Position numbers and translations under genes: made by a program | Notes under the pieces: generated by a model | The model's input: the letters and a program-made list of their open reading frames with translations, nothing else | Databases searched by the model: none | What the model was told of the DNA's origin: nothing | In this document: positions 1 through 12,234 of the stretch, one piece after another | Position numbering within the stretch: the stretch's first letter is position 1 | Layout: the number at the start of each line of letters is the position of its first letter | DNA from: Morinoia aosen | Taxonomy: Eukaryota; Arthropoda; Malacostraca; Amphipoda; Talitridae | Assembly: GCA_030386875.1 (NCBI GenBank) | Contig: CM059562.1 | Span: 74,019,595-74,083,594 of the forward strand | Direction of reading: 5' to 3' | DNA: 64,000 nt

Positions 1-155
1 GCCGGCGCGTCATCCTGCTCTGATTACTCTTTCTCCTCATCTTGCGACCGCGGATGAACGAGACTCTGGTCTCCCTTGCTGGGCCAGAGATACGCACTCA
101 TGCCGGCGCTGATGACGGTGCTGTGTCGCAACTCCCTGCAAAGCTTGTTTTGATC

Positions 156-453
156 AGTGGCTTTTGTTATTGTGTGTTCTTAGTGGCCTTTGTTATTGTG
201 TGTTCTTAGTGGCCTTTGTTATTGTGTGTTATTAGTGGCCTTTGTTATTGTGTGTTCTTAGTGGCCTTTGTTATTGTGTGTTCTTGGTAGCCTTTGTTAT
301 TGTGTGTTCTTAGTGGCCTTTGTTATTGTGTGTTTTAAGTGGCCATTGTTGTTGTGCATCCTCTGTGGCCTTTGTTGTTGTGTGTTCTTAGTAGCCTTTG
401 TTGTCGTGCGTTCTCTGTGGTGTGGCCTTTGTTATTGTGTGTTCTCAGTGGCC
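156..453. repeat. Minisatellite, 26-bp unit, about 11 copies
   Basis: Units start at 156, 182, 208, 234, 260, 286, 312, 338, 364, 390, 416 and 447 and share the core agtggcctttgttattgtgt. A 5-bp duplication at 416-425 breaks the phase once. The last units (338 onward) are more diverged. A plus-strand reading frame crosses the array, but it has no ATG near its start and is only the repeat read as protein. Confidence 0.95.
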
Positions 454-949
454 TGCCCCTGTATGAAGCTTGTAATGATTCTTCTTGAGTTCTTTTCCTA
501 CCGAAATCTTAAAAAACACTTTTTCAGTTGCAAGTCCACGTTTATTTTACACGAATGACAATTAATGTATAACTTTCCACTTAAAAAAATGTTTAAAAAT
601 CGTTGAAAACCTCTTCACTGTAAAAACCTGGCACCATCGATTGCAGCCTTCTTGCGTAGTATCCAGGTGAGATAACACAGTTCATGGTTTTGCTTGCTAT
701 CACATAGATTTGATTCACTAAATGACCAATATAAGGTTCATGGCAACACGGATGGTATTCAGAATGTTTTTCTTGGAGTGTAAAGTTGGCTATCTTTATC
801 AAATGAATCCCATGTATAAACAGAGAGATAGCACAAACGGATGCTTAAAAATGCTAAAAGCTCCCCCCTAAGTAGCCCATCTAGTGACTGACTAATGAAT
901 TAGATCACCATATCACAGAGCTCTAGGTTTAATAACGAGTAACTATTTT
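454..949. other. Unannotated AT-rich sequence
   Basis: No coding frame, RNA or repeat that I recognise. Confidence 0.5.
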
Positions 950-1102
950 AAGGGAAAGACTCATCACTTCTGTGAGTTCAACATTGAACTGACCAAATTT
1001 AAGGGAGAAGACACCCTATTTTTGTGAGTTAACAAGGTACTGACCGAATTTAAGGGAGAAGACACCCTATTTATGTGAGTTAACAAGGTACTGACAGAAT
1101 TT
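950..1102. repeat. Tandem repeat, 51-bp unit, three copies
   Basis: Copies begin at 950, 1001 and 1052, each with aagggagaagacaccctat or a close variant, then tgtgagtt and actgac. Copies two and three are nearly identical. The first is diverged. Confidence 0.9.
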
Positions 1103-1819
1103 ACCTACAAATTTAGAAGAACCAGTTTCTTTTCTCAAATTAGTATTTATTTGCTGGAGTTCAGGAGACACTATTAGGACTATTTTCATGAATATTTCAT
1201 TAAGTTAGAACGATTTAAGTTTCACAACTTATGTTTTAGTAGTTTGTTATCAAAATGAAAGATTTGACTTTATTGGAGCTCGTATAATAAGTATAAAATT
1301 TATTATGAATCTTTATGCGAAAGACACAGTTTGTGATGAACTGAAAACAGTTCAGTGTTAACCATGCAGATATATTAACCATAGACTGATTTTGAAACTG
1401 GTTAAATTTTCTTTACACAGTAAATGAATAAAAACAAACTCATATTATTATAAAACCGACTCAGACACGAGCTCCTTGATTATTTTAAAGTTTAATGTTT
1501 TAAACAGTCACTCAATGTAAAATCGAACAACATGAAAATGAAAAGCTAAAACGCTAAATGGACGCTCACTCTGCATTATCATAATAGACCACGGGTACAA
1601 TTTATGATTGGGAAGGATTATTTTTTCAACTGATAGATATTTTCTTAAACTCTGAGGACTATAAAATATCGTAGAAGTTTAAAACTTCAAAGACACTTCT
1701 GTAAAATGGAAACATGGTATTGCACTGCATGAGTGCATGCTTCTAAATACGAGCGGTAGTTGTGAGACAGACGAGCGCTTGTGCGAACGGAAAACTCGGA
1801 TTTTTCTTTGCGACACTTT
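1103..1819. other. Unannotated AT-rich sequence
   Basis: I see no supported gene or repeat here. Confidence 0.5.
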
Positions 1820-2112
1820 ACCAGCACGCACATCTGAGCATGCATATCGCTCTGCTCCATTTCGCTAAAAAAACGAGGTTGTTTTATAGTTTCGTCTTTC
1901 GCACCCGAAGATGCACAGAGTCTATTAGTTTGCGTTATATCTTTTGCTATGTTAGGTGTAAATTTGTGACCAGCATGCAGATCTCGGCATGCATATCGCT
2001 CTGCTCCATTCCGCTAAAAAACGAGGTTGTTTTATAGTTTCGTCTTTCGAGCTTGAAGATGCACAGAGTCTATTAGTTTTCGTTACGTCTATTGCCTTGT
2101 TAGTCATAAATT
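1820..2112. repeat. Imperfect tandem duplication, 149-bp unit
   Basis: The motif gcatgcatatcgctctgctc occurs at 1838 and again at 1987. The following sequence (acgaggttgttttatagttt, then gatgcacagagtctattagt) is kept in both copies, with scattered changes and a one-base indel in an A run. A 91-codon frame spans the first copy; it has no features of a real protein. Confidence 0.9.
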
Positions 2113-4599
2113 GTTATAGCCGAATATTTGTGTTGATGAAAGTACGAAATAAGTGAGAATATATCTGTTACCGTGAGATACAAAAATATGTAAATCAGAT
2201 TCACATTTGTGAATCACATTATTGATTTCACTACTAGGATTTGTAGTTTTATACAAGGAGTAATTTTTGTCCGTATAAGATATGTGATTGATGAATGCGA
2301 GTTGGTTCACTTCCGCTTTTTCCTCAGGACAAACAAACAGTAGAAGAATGCAAAAAATGTACAATTTACATCAATTGGCTTATGGGAAATCATTTGTTAA
2401 GTAAAAATGCAGTAATAATGAGTATTCATCAATCTAATTTGTACTACTGTACGTAAATTATTGCATCATGGCATAGAAGCAAATTTTTCGAAACAAAAAA
2501 GAATTTTGCATTGAGAAAATACGGGATATGTGCAGAGAATACCGAGAAACACGCAATGTTCTGGCGCTAGTTCTTCAGTACATATAAAGGCATTACTTGT
2601 TGCAATAACTCGGCGCTACCATCAGAGACATTATTTACGCCAATAACTCCTCGATGTTCGCCTACATCATTGACGGGAGTAACGCCATAACAGAGGGCTA
2701 GGGCCGGCCATCAGGGGGCCCTAGAGCGGAGTTCTTACAAAAGCGCAAACTGTTGCTTGAAAAACTAGCAGTTCTGGACAGCCCTGAGATGCTGCCAGGG
2801 CATAGTTTCTGGTCTCCAAGTCATAATTTGAGGGCTCGCTGGCTTAGGGCTGCTTTTATAGCTCCCTAAATCACACACAATTGCCTGCTCCACCGAAGAA
2901 ATTCGTCGGTTTTCTTTCAGAGCAGCACTCTATCGCCTTGTTGCTTGCATGATGATGAGGTCATTCGATGGGCATTTGTTTGACTTCTCAAAGTCCTCCG
3001 TAAAAAGTATTTGCATAATGCACTTCATTGCACTGTAAAACCGTGAAGTTTCACTATAGCACCTGGTAACTGCTGCTTCGCTAGTAAAGATGGGCAGTGG
3101 CAGCTTGCACATGCTGTTTGCAGGAAACATGCTAAAAGCTAAGAAAAGAGAGCGTCGTGTAATCTCAGGCTTTGTCTCGGAGTGTAGGGTACCTGACATC
3201 GAATGTGTTGGGGTTGCAACCAATTGGGGGTGGGTTTTGGGAACTGTTTGGGTGTTGATGGGAAATTACAGTATGTATTAAATTTTCTGGTGATTACGGG
3301 GACTTGTACGCCGACGGAATGGGATTATGTTAGTTAAAACTATAATTCCCTACGACAGTTAGAACAAATGCTCCATGAGAGCAAAATACCAGATTGTGCC
3401 AAATGAAGTTTACCCTTTTCATGATGATATTTAATAATGTTGGTCAATACTTAGAAACGACAGTAGGTAATATTCTTCTTAAAATCTTAGACAAATTATT
3501 GGATTCATTTTCAAGTATCTATTGTCAAATTTGGAAATTTTCATCGAAACCATAAAGCTCAAGGTCTTACGACAGCCTACTGTAGGTATAAGATGCCGTC
3601 GAGTCTAAAAATATACTGAATACGTTCTACGTGCACTCGTGTACTGCAATCGAAGGGTTCAAGTTTCACTCACGAGATTACGCTTGTTTTGAGCTGCTGA
3701 TGCACAAAAAATAGCGGTAATTGGGTGTCGAAAGCTTTTGAAATAGAAGATAGATATTTTTTAGTTATTCCGGTTCCGGAGTTGAGATTAAAGGTAGAAA
3801 AGTTGAAACATTCGTCTTAAATTTGATTATTAACAAAATCCCGTCTGAAATCACAAGGAGTTATTATGTGTGTTGAGTGATGATTATTCACAATGCATCT
3901 TTCACTTTCGTTCTAAGAAGAACTAATCCAGAAAAAAGTAGCGCCAGCCTTCAAGGCCGGGATGCCTCCGGATGACAATGAAAATTTTTCTTGAAGCATT
4001 TCTGAAGTTCGAGTCGCTTTAGACGACAGAAAGGACTTAAACGTTGATCTTCGCGCTCGAAATTGCAATATTCTCGCTCGTAACTGCGTTATTACGGCCC
4101 AAATGTTACGGCACAAGCCCACAATAATCGAAGTCGTAACGATACAACTCTCACTCGAAAACATTTTGGGGTTTCATGGGCGAAAACAATTTACACGCGA
4201 ATTTATATAATAAATTCCAAGAAATTGAAGAAAATTTCTTCTGTGTCGAAGGCTGACGTCTTTATTTTTTGGCAACTAACAAAGCTTACAAGGAGCTAAG
4301 AGTACGGTAGCGAGTGAATTTCCTCAATTCTTATGCGCTTCAACTGTTAAGGCAAAAGTGGTTGCAGTGCCTGATTCTTTTTTCTTGAGTTTTAAAATTA
4401 ATGATTCATCAAAACTGAAAAAGTTCAATTTAATACTTCTATAATTTCCAATAATTGGACGTACAGCCTGTCAGGAAATTTAAATCTCACACAATACTAT
4501 AAATAATCAGTTTGCCTGCACCACGTTTAAGGGCTAATAAACAAACACCTGCTTCGGTCTATCTCCAAGCGGACTTACTCCGGCTATTTGTGTTTTTTT
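2113..4599. other. Unannotated AT-rich sequence
   Basis: About 2.5 kb with only short open frames. The largest, minus-strand 3913-4164 (83 codons with a real ATG), has no family signature that I recognise. A small GC-richer patch lies near 2690-2830. Confidence 0.5.
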
Positions 4600-4850
4600 G
4601 CTCCAGCTGCCTTACTTTTGCGCTCATCATGCCACACTATTTGCCTAATGTGCTCTGTTGACTCCTTATTTTTGTGTTTTCTTGGACCCCACATGCCACA
4701 CTATTTTCCAAATGTACTCTGTTGACTTCTTATATATGTGTTTTTTTTTGCACTCCTCACGCCACACTATTCTCCAAATGTTTTTTGGACTCATCATGCC
4801 GCATTATTTTCCCAAACATACTTTGCTGGCGCTCCAACTGTGCTTCCTTT
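4600..4850. repeat. Degenerate tandem repeat, about 64-bp unit
   Basis: The phrase catgccacactattt or a variant recurs at 4628, 4692, 4758 and 4795. It is followed by aaatgt or aatgtgctctgttgact and a T-rich stretch. The last unit is shortened to about 37 bp. Overlapping short frames across it come from the repeat. Confidence 0.8.
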
Positions 4851-6540
4851 AAGCGTTAGCTGGACTCTATCAACGCTTCATTTTTCGATCCTTCAGCTAT
4901 GCCTCATCTCGTCTCCAGCTGTGCTGAATTAGCTACAAACAGATGCAGCAAAGAGAGCACGGTCCATGGAAAAGAACTCGTGAGAAAATGGCTGTCAGAA
5001 AGCATGGATTCTTTCTTTCTGTACAATCCTTTCAGTGACATTATCATTCCAAATCTTAATGGAAGCCAAGATCTAGAGAGCAAGAATTGACCAAAGCGGT
5101 ATCTGGGACTGGAAGCTTAATATTTATGTCTTTTCGTGAGTTTTCCTCAAATCAATCTTCTCGACAGTGCAAAACACATGGATAGTGTCGTTGGATTTGA
5201 TATATTAATGTGTGCGAAAGTTAATATTTATTGTGTTTTTCATAACACTACTGATCTCATAGTGACTAATGTTGCTGTAAACTACTTGAAGGGAAACGTA
5301 AAAGTTTTATTCTGATTTATTAATTTGTGTACATTTATTTTGAAGTATGATAAATCAAGACTCAATATTTAATCCATGAATACAAACACCCAGGCAAAAC
5401 AAAACAATGCTAAATTGATAATTTAGCTTGAAATTAACGACAATAAATGTTTACCTACTAATTTTAGCTTTCATTTTTCCAAGTTCTAGTGAACCTTTGG
5501 GACACTAAATTCACTGCATACGCGTTTCAAAAATTATGTACTGGGAGATGTGACGGATAATGAGCGACGAAAGGTTAGACAGGGAATCTCAGTACTGAGA
5601 GAGACGATAAAGAGAAGAAAGAAAACAGTTTATTTCCAATAAAGATGATACAAAAAGTACATAATTTGTTTTTAAAATATCTCAGAGTAAGGATCCTCAG
5701 TTGATACACACACACATGAGTATCGTAATACCCATGTCCCCAGTCGAAAGGAATTATTGAGGGCAATGTATTCCTATTGTTGCTTTAATCTAGGTTTGTA
5801 TACGGAACTACAATTAGAAAAGAAGACATAATGAGAAGCTGACGGTGACGAGAGGCTCTATGGTGGTGGGGCGAGATGAGTTATGGTCAACATACGTACT
5901 GCCTTCTGTTTGACATGCGCGGGTTTGTTCAGTAGTCCTCATACAAACATCGTGTAACAACCTAAAAATCAGGAAACGTGGCGGACCAACGTTAGACTTG
6001 ACCACAATTTAAAGGGTTTAATTCGTTTAGTTTTTTTTTTAACCGCACTTACTGGGTGCTACTACGTTTTTTGATCTCTTCTGACACGGTATTTGATCTC
6101 AGACAAATAGAACTAGAACTGAAATTAAACATGAATCGGTATGAAGGGTTTCTTTAGAATTTTTAAATGATTGTTTACAGTATTCTGTGCGTACCGCATT
6201 ATTATTATAACTTACTTTCAACGGTTCAAGGTTGCTTACAGTATTCCAAGCATACTACAGGATTATTATGGCTTGTTCAGAATTCTTGAGGGTTGTTTAA
6301 AAGATTCCGTACAAACTATTGGATTATTATGGCATGTTCACAATTTGTTTAGAGGTCAATATCTGTATTCAGAATATGGAGTTCAAGTAAATGTCCAGGT
6401 TCAATTACAAAATCTCAGCTTTTCCTTTTTACCATTAGAGAAACAGTTCCTCTCTCAGCATAAAATACTCTGAATTAAGCCTGCTCTGCCTGCCCACCAC
6501 AACTCAAGCAAACTGTAAACAGGTAATGATATATTAAATA
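4851..6540. other. Unannotated AT-rich sequence
   Basis: No recognisable gene. Only short frames without family features. Confidence 0.5.
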
Positions 6541-6681
6541 TTAAGAAAAAATCGGGTTTGCAGTTGCAGCACCTCAATTGTGCTCATTCCTGCAACCGGA
6601 CCAGGAAGAGAACACTCCATTCTTGAATTCCAATTTCGAACGTAAATATTTTCCCGATTTATATCGAACACAAGCCATTAA
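6541..6681. repeat. Dispersed repeat, copy 1
   Basis: This segment is similar to 8080-8216. Both contain aggaagagaa, gtaaatatt, cccgatttatatcga and gccattaa at matching spacing. By eye the match is moderate upstream and strong in the last 80 bp. It is probably an old mobile-element fragment; the class is unknown. Confidence 0.75.
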
Positions 6682-8000
6682 CACAACCGACTAAGATTTT
6701 GACGGTTACAGTGCGCTGTTTTTTGCGTATCGTCGTTAAATCAAACTTGGGATCTTTGTGCCTGAGCTGTATTGTGACGTTAGCAGGGTCCCGCTATTTT
6801 TATTAGTCTGTAAAGATTGAATATTTTCATAGTGTCCTATATTTGGGACAGAAATTCAGGATATTTTTATATAGGGAATACAAGCTGAGTTCAATGAACT
6901 TAACCGTGAAAGCAGACAAAAACTACCACCAGTTCTATCAGTTTATTTTTTTCTTAAAATCTAAGAGAAAGAAGTCTGTATGTACGATGGAGTTCGAACG
7001 TAAAGGCAGCAGATATTCTTAGCTGTCAAAGACGAGGCAAAAATCGCCTAGGATGTGAACTGGGGTAAATTTGCGTGCAGGTATTCACTTGAGCTGCAAT
7101 CAGTGTAGTGACTGATCAATCAGACGGTTATTGAAATCCGATTATACCTGCTTAGAAAGAAGCCTTTTTGTCATCAATGCTCGTCATTGATGAATCTCGG
7201 TGGGAACTCAAAGGCTCAGCAAGGTAAAATCTCGATAAAACATGCTTCCTTGCAGTTACGGACACTGATTAGTCTTACAGGGAGAATAAAAAGACGTACT
7301 ATACTAATATTAAACCACTGAATGAGCAAGAGCAAACCCATGCTCAGGGTGTGTGAGGTAACTAACGTAAGGGATAAATGATCGTCCTGATCTTGAGTTT
7401 CTCTATAACCCCTTGCAGGCGACGCCGAGATCCATGCAAGAAACCTTCCTTATGAAATCAGACGCCAAATAAGCCGTAGTTACCTTCAGGAGGCAGAAGA
7501 ATCATGAACTTCCTTGGCAAAGTTGCCGGCCCTGCCGTCAAGATTGAATATTTATGCGAGCTGCAAGCGACGAGGAAGGCTTCAGCAATCTGCGGAACAG
7601 TTAATCTAGAGGGGAAGATCCACTAAAAACATTATGGATGGTCCAACTTCTTGCCGATATCGCCAGAGAGCTACCAGCTTTAATGATATTGAGGATACTT
7701 AAGAAGACAGACAGGCTAACTTGGAAGACCGGTGGCTTCATTTCCGGCCCCTTGATTACTTGTTTCTACCATCGTGCGAGAAAAATCAAGTACATCACCT
7801 AATGAAACATGGGAAGTTGGGGCTCTTGAAATCAATATATGGAGTACAAAACATTGCTGGAATTTTGTATTAGTCGAGTTTGATACGGAGAAGGTAGGCT
7901 GACACATAGAAAGGCCGAAGTAGGATGTCCAAAATTTTACGTTTAAACTACGTCATCTTCTGGGGCCCACTAGAACACCTGTAATGGCAGATGATTATCA
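6682..8000. other. Unannotated sequence
   Basis: No recognisable gene or repeat apart from short frames. Confidence 0.45.
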
Positions 8001-8047
8001 TTCACGGAATCACTTACTCTCTCATATGAGAGTAAGTGTTGCGTGAA
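8001..8047. repeat. Hairpin with an 11-bp perfect stem
   Basis: cacttactctc (8011-8021) pairs with gagagtaagtg (8028-8038) around a 6-base loop. After a small internal loop, ttcacg (from 8001) pairs with cgtgaa (to 8047). It lies just upstream of dispersed repeat copy 2, so it may belong to the same old element. Confidence 0.75.
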
Positions 8048-8079
8048 TTGCGTACTGTATGCAGAATTACTATGCTGTT

Positions 8080-8216
8080 GGGAAAAAAGCTGTGAGTTTA
8101 TACTTGTACACGGTGTAGCCACTCCTGTAACTAAAGCAGGAAGAGAAAACTTCATTGTTGAATTGCAGTTTCAAGCGTAAATATTCTCCCGATTTATATC
8201 GAGCCCTAGCCATTAA
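8080..8216. repeat. Dispersed repeat, copy 2
   Basis: Second copy of the 6541-6681 sequence in the same orientation, about 1.5 kb away. It ends at the same gccattaa. The intervening sequence is not repeated, so this is a dispersed pair and not a tandem array. Confidence 0.75.
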
Positions 8217-11200
8217 AGTAAAATGAACTGCTCTCCATCACTCGAAAAAGAAGTTGTAGTAAAACAACGCAATCAGTGCTACTTCAAGTTGAATTATGAA
8301 CCCTTTACAAATACCCAATACACGAGGTTAATTTGTAGCCTTCCATCGAGATAGAATATCAGAAAATCGGAACAGATCTCATCAGCGCCGTAGCGAACAG
8401 CCTGCGCAATCGGGTCGATTCTTGTCTGAGATTTGGGGGGCGGCACACGAAGAACATTTTACTCAAAAAATTATAAAAATAAAACTGTAATTTTGTAGAA
8501 TTATAGTAATGCCTTGTTTTTTAAAATCCACTCAATATTGTAGGGGTCATGAAAGATTGTTTTAGAGCTCACGTTTAAAAATCACCTTCTACAAGGTTGA
8601 AAATCCTCGTTGTTTATGACATCATCTTTTTCCTTACCCAATTCAAGCCTCCTTTTGTCGTATTTCACCTCACTTTCATTGCGTTACCTCTTTCCTTGCC
8701 ACAAAACATCTGCAGAAAGTACTCAAGCCTCTTCAACTTAGTGAGTTCTTTCAAACTCATCTCTCTCACAAGGCCTCGCTCTGCCAACTCACTTTATTTT
8801 CACCATTGCTTCTAAATCTGCTTCGTCTGCTCAGCCCCACAACTGCTACTACTTGCTTTATTTTCGAGTTTTCTTCTCTTTATAACCCTAATATTTTTTA
8901 TTTATTCTCCTCTTCCTTTTGCGAAACATGCTGTCACTCATTTCGATTGCTTCACTCCGTGTAACGCGATACAATTCAATACATTCTCGTCTCGAGACAC
9001 CGAAAACTCTACATCATTCCACACCAGTGTGCTCTCCTGGAATGCACATTCAGATCCTTGATTATTTATGGACGGCACTATTTATGCCATCTTTTACTGT
9101 AATTTAATTTCTTTTCATCTGAATTCTCTCGCTGAGTTCACAGATGCGTCAAAACACACAAAGTACTCAAGTTCTTGATAAATATTTACGAATAACAGTT
9201 TTTGCCGTTGACTCAAGAACTGACTCAGTTTACCTTATAACTTGAGAGAATTTTTGGTAATTCAAACTTTTAGTAATTAGAGCTCAAATTCTGAAAACAT
9301 TTTCAGTTCAACTTAGAAACTTACAACATTCTGCTGAATTCATGTTTGTGTTATCATATTTCCTACATCTGTATATTTTGGTGACACGAATGCGATTTTC
9401 AATTTTGTGTCCTACCATTTTTGCCCTCTCACAAGCGCTGGAGCGACTGCAGCGGTGAGAACTGCAACGTCTGCCGCCGGAGAACTTGAAAAAATTTTGC
9501 GTTTCATTCTATATTTCCGCGCTAAAATTTCCTGAGACGCAGGTGTTTTATTCCACTCGCTTGGATGATAACTTCATTCTCAGAATCCGCTTTCACTCTG
9601 CACTCGAATATTTTTCACTAGACTTTTAGAAACATTTTGGGTGTACAATGTTGAGAGACACAAGCACGAATTTCATGCAATCCATCCTGGAGTTTTACTT
9701 TGATACTCACTTCATCAAAGCGACGATATTCAACTGAGAAGAATTACGATGCAGCTTGCATACCACATACAACTCATCAATAATACTGGAAAAACAGTCG
9801 GCTATTCTACCGCACGACTTTTTTTTTTGACATTTTTCATTTTTTTTTTCTTCTTCCATTCCTCTTTAGGAACACATTACCTACCTCAAATTAGCCATTC
9901 ATATCGGTTCATTTCAGTTTACCGTATTCAGTTGAATAAATTCTTCCCAATTAGATACTTCTATCGCATATTTAATTCGGAATAAATGCGCGTGTACTGT
10001 ATTTGCTATCTATAAATTCCAATTTGCTCAGAATTTTTTCAAGTATAATAGCTTCACTGAACTCAAACTGACGACTGACCCTCGACGTTTCCATTTTTTA
10101 AACAAGAGCAAGCCACTCTATTTGTAACAATTAACGACAGGGAAATGCCGTAGAGAACCGATCACGATAACATCAAAACAACCGACTCCAATATTCATTG
10201 CAATCAGTGCAACGTACTAGATAAGCGTTACTAAAAGCATAAAGGCCATTATTTATCGATAGCTTTAACACACACTGAACACAAGCTCAAGTTCGATGCA
10301 TGCAACATCATTGTCCTAACGGAGCAGACGTTGCTGTATCCAGAGGTAAAGCCGATGACGATTTATACTAAGATCCTGGTTCGCTAATCCGATGACAGCT
10401 TCACGAGACAGAAGGTTGTGGTGTAGACGGCCCTGAGAACGTTACCAAGTGTGATGAATGCAGTAGGTGTCCGCATCTCCCATGTGTGAACACTGTGCTG
10501 CTGAAGCGTTGGATGACAACTCAAAATAGAGCGTAAGCTACTTGTTGATTCCGAGGTGCCTCGGTAGCTGATGCGTACATTCAGCCAAAATAACAGTAGC
10601 GTTGTTCCTTGGGGGAATGTTTTGATATGAATTCGTCATGACAATTGAGAGAACAGTTGACATGTAATTGTTCAATTGAATAAAATTATTTGTTAATGTT
10701 CAATTGAATTTGAAATGTAAAATTTGAGAACTAACCTTCATTCTCCGATAAAACCGTGAAGAAAGAAAATTTACTTAGGTGATGTAAAATAAAAAAAAAA
10801 CTATTGCCTTGACATATAGAAGTAGGAGTGCATTTAGGAGATGAATTAAATGTTGGATCTCAAAATTGTGTAACTTATGGCACTACTTTCATTTGGAATG
10901 AAATTAAAAGTTTCTTTAAAACAGTAATGAAAATTATTTCGCCCTCCTAAAAAATTCGTCCAGTCAAATACGCCGGCGAAATTTGTATCCGGTCATCTTA
11001 ATTTTTTTCTTTCTCATTTATTGGCTTTGTTCCTTTTCCGGCTTTCTCGACATTAGCCTCCATTCTAATTTCATTTTGCTCGAATTGATGATTGCCTTTG
11101 GAGCCATGCGGCCGCCATCTGTCGAATTAGCAGTCGAGTTTTATTTATATTCTACACAGAATGTTTCTCGGCCCTTTTCAAGTGTTAGTTTGCTCTTCTA

Positions 11201-12118
11201 TTTCACTTTCCAGTAGCTGAGAATATTCGTCTCTCCTCATGTTTGTGTTTGATTGTACCTTGAGACTTTCTCTGATACCTTAAATTATCATGTGATCCTC
11301 TGGTATTTACCAAGTATTTATAATAGGCTCTGCTGTGACAGTCCCCATTGGTTATTTACTTGTTTTCTTTTTTTCAGGGAGAGGAGCTTTCAATCTTGGG
11401 TGCAGTTTTGAGCTGTGCGTTTAGTGGCAAAAAATCAGACAGAGCTTTCGGATGCTTCGGAAGGTGCAGGTTTCTTTAGAACCCTAAATAATACTCAACA
11501 TTACTACAATTAACTTATTTCAATAAGTGAAATCGCTCATGTGAGGTATGAATTTTCTATAGCATGACATTTGTTTTGAAATATTTTTTTCCGTCAAATT
11601 TCATCGATGCCATTGTCACCCATTAAGATAATGATACCATGTCAAATTATGATATCTTTTCTCATCTTAGACATGAAGGGAAGCATGGCCTGGAAAATCC
11701 AAATAAATAAACATCAACACTCAGCATGAATTACTTTACGACGTTGTTTTTAATGAAAGCTTGCAACGTTAATCTATGGGAATAATTTGTGAATTACCAT
11801 AATAATCTTTCTCGGATTTCCAAGACAAACAAAGTAATTAGAGTGATTAACGTATATGATTTTTGAATTAAAAATTTAAAACAGAACTCGTGAAAAATTC
11901 TTTCGTGAAGCTCATACATGAGTGTAAAAAAAATAGTTTAATGAGTAAAATCCTTCCAAGCTTAGTAGTTTACTTCTTAAATTATAGTCGCGTCCCTAAA
12001 ACAGTTCTGCTGCCGAGCATGATCCTTTGAAGCGAAGAATATCCTGAGGGGCATGAAATCCCAACCCACCATTATTTACTTCGAATGGCAAAAAAATCTG
12101 CAAATTCCTATCGCTCTT
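8217..12118. other. Unannotated AT-rich sequence
   Basis: About 3.9 kb with no recognised gene. 8600-8900 is pyrimidine-rich on the plus strand. Short frames at 8597-8815, 9749-9985 and 10,983-11,216 are hydrophobic because of T-rich composition, and no family is recognisable. Confidence 0.5.
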
Positions 12119-12234
12119 GCGCGCTGCTCTCCAGGGCAGCTCGTCATTGCCGCAGTAATGCGCGCTGTGGCGCTCTCTAGGGCGGCGGTGCGCGCCTCAA
12201 TGCGGTCTTGGGACCTGACAACTGGGAGATGTCA
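12119..12234. repeat. GC-rich imperfect duplication flanking a minisatellite
   Basis: tgcgcgctg followed by ctctccagggcagc or ctctctagggcggc occurs twice about 40 bp apart. GC content jumps relative to the AT-rich flank, directly at the left border of the 12.2-14.5 kb array. Confidence 0.6.
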
